From positions 1 to 5,535 of the forward strand of contig CAMTZV010000136.1 of assembly GCA_947086625.1 (NCBI GenBank): 5,535 nucleotides of DNA. The letters are read 5' to 3'. The notes beneath the pieces are model-generated. The model saw only the letters and a list, made by a program, of their open reading frames with translations, was not told the DNA's origin and did no database searches. Source of the DNA: an uncultured bacterium (GTDB lineage Bacteria; Bacillota; Clostridia; Lachnospirales; Lachnospiraceae). Positions 5,448 to 5,535 of the stretch are shown here, one piece after another (within the stretch, counting starts at the first letter, position 1; each line of letters opens with the position of its first letter). Position numbers and translations under genes: made by a program.

Positions 5448-5535
5448 ATGTATGTTACATATCAAGAATTGATCCAGATAGGTATACTCATTGTTGCCCT
5501 TGCTAATTTGATTTATCAGATTTACAAGGGAAAAA
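5448..5535 (+). CDS. Putative holin-like toxin (Hol_Tox-type small membrane peptide), runs off the window
   Basis: ATG 5448 is preceded by a very strong AAAGGAGG (5432-5439) at 8 bases. The 29 visible residues begin MYVTYQELIQ, continue as one hydrophobic helix (about 9-25, IQIGILIVALANLIYQI) and end in Lys-rich residues; a stop is expected within a few codons past the window. The V-T-Y-E/Q-E/D-L start, single helix and basic tail match the small peptides annotated in Firmicutes as putative holin-like toxins. These are thought to act at the inner membrane, and several relatives are controlled as type I toxin-antitoxin systems by an antisense RNA. The long structured leader and position beside phage DNA fit that. 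The 3' part of the gene and any antitoxin RNA lie outside the window. Confidence 0.75.
   Translation, partial: MYVTYQELIQIGILIVALANLIYQIYKGK

Overview
The window looks like chromosomal DNA from a Gram-positive Clostridia bacterium, most likely a Lachnospiraceae relative. This is inferred from strong AAAGGAGG-type ribosome binding sites, a two-component/BcrA-type ABC transporter cassette, an ECF sigma factor with a Cys-x-Cys tail, and a Firmicutes-type holin-like toxin at the end. The first 4.9 kb is GC-rich in third codon positions. The last ~400 bases are visibly more AT-rich and carry phage-derived material. All supported genes are on the + strand.

Positions 1-3169 hold a sensing and transport cassette. 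It contains the 3' part of an OmpR-family response regulator, an overlapping single-TM histidine kinase, a BcrA-type ABC ATPase and an ABC-2-type permease. Between the kinase and the ATPase lies a perfect TATAAT with no proper -35. Three 7-bp elements on an 11-bp period precede it, as expected for a promoter switched on by an OmpR/PhoB-type regulator, so the upstream pair plausibly controls the transporter. The ATPase reading frame is interrupted by one in-frame TAG at 2229-2231. The frame on both sides is intact, and together it has the normal family length (~305 codons), so the transporter is either freshly inactivated or its C-terminal domain is made separately or by read-through.

Positions 3170-4952 hold a second transcription unit: an ECF-like promoter (TGTCACA / GTCTAATA), an ECF sigma factor with a ~90-residue cysteine-containing C-terminal extension, a DUF2461 protein 15 bases downstream, and a strong intrinsic terminator. 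No separate anti-sigma gene is visible.

Positions 4953-5535 look like a decayed mobile-element scar. They contain a 10-bp perfect inverted repeat, a ~55-residue internal piece of an HK97-type phage portal protein, and a small holin-like toxin gene that runs off the window. The toxin has a well-formed extended -10 promoter and a leader of about 110 nt. In that leader, alternating CCCTC / GGAGGG / CCCTCC / GGAGGG segments can pair in two mutually exclusive ways, one of which buries the toxin Shine-Dalgarno. This leader, the amber-interrupted ATPase and the 11-bp repeat promoter are the most interesting items.
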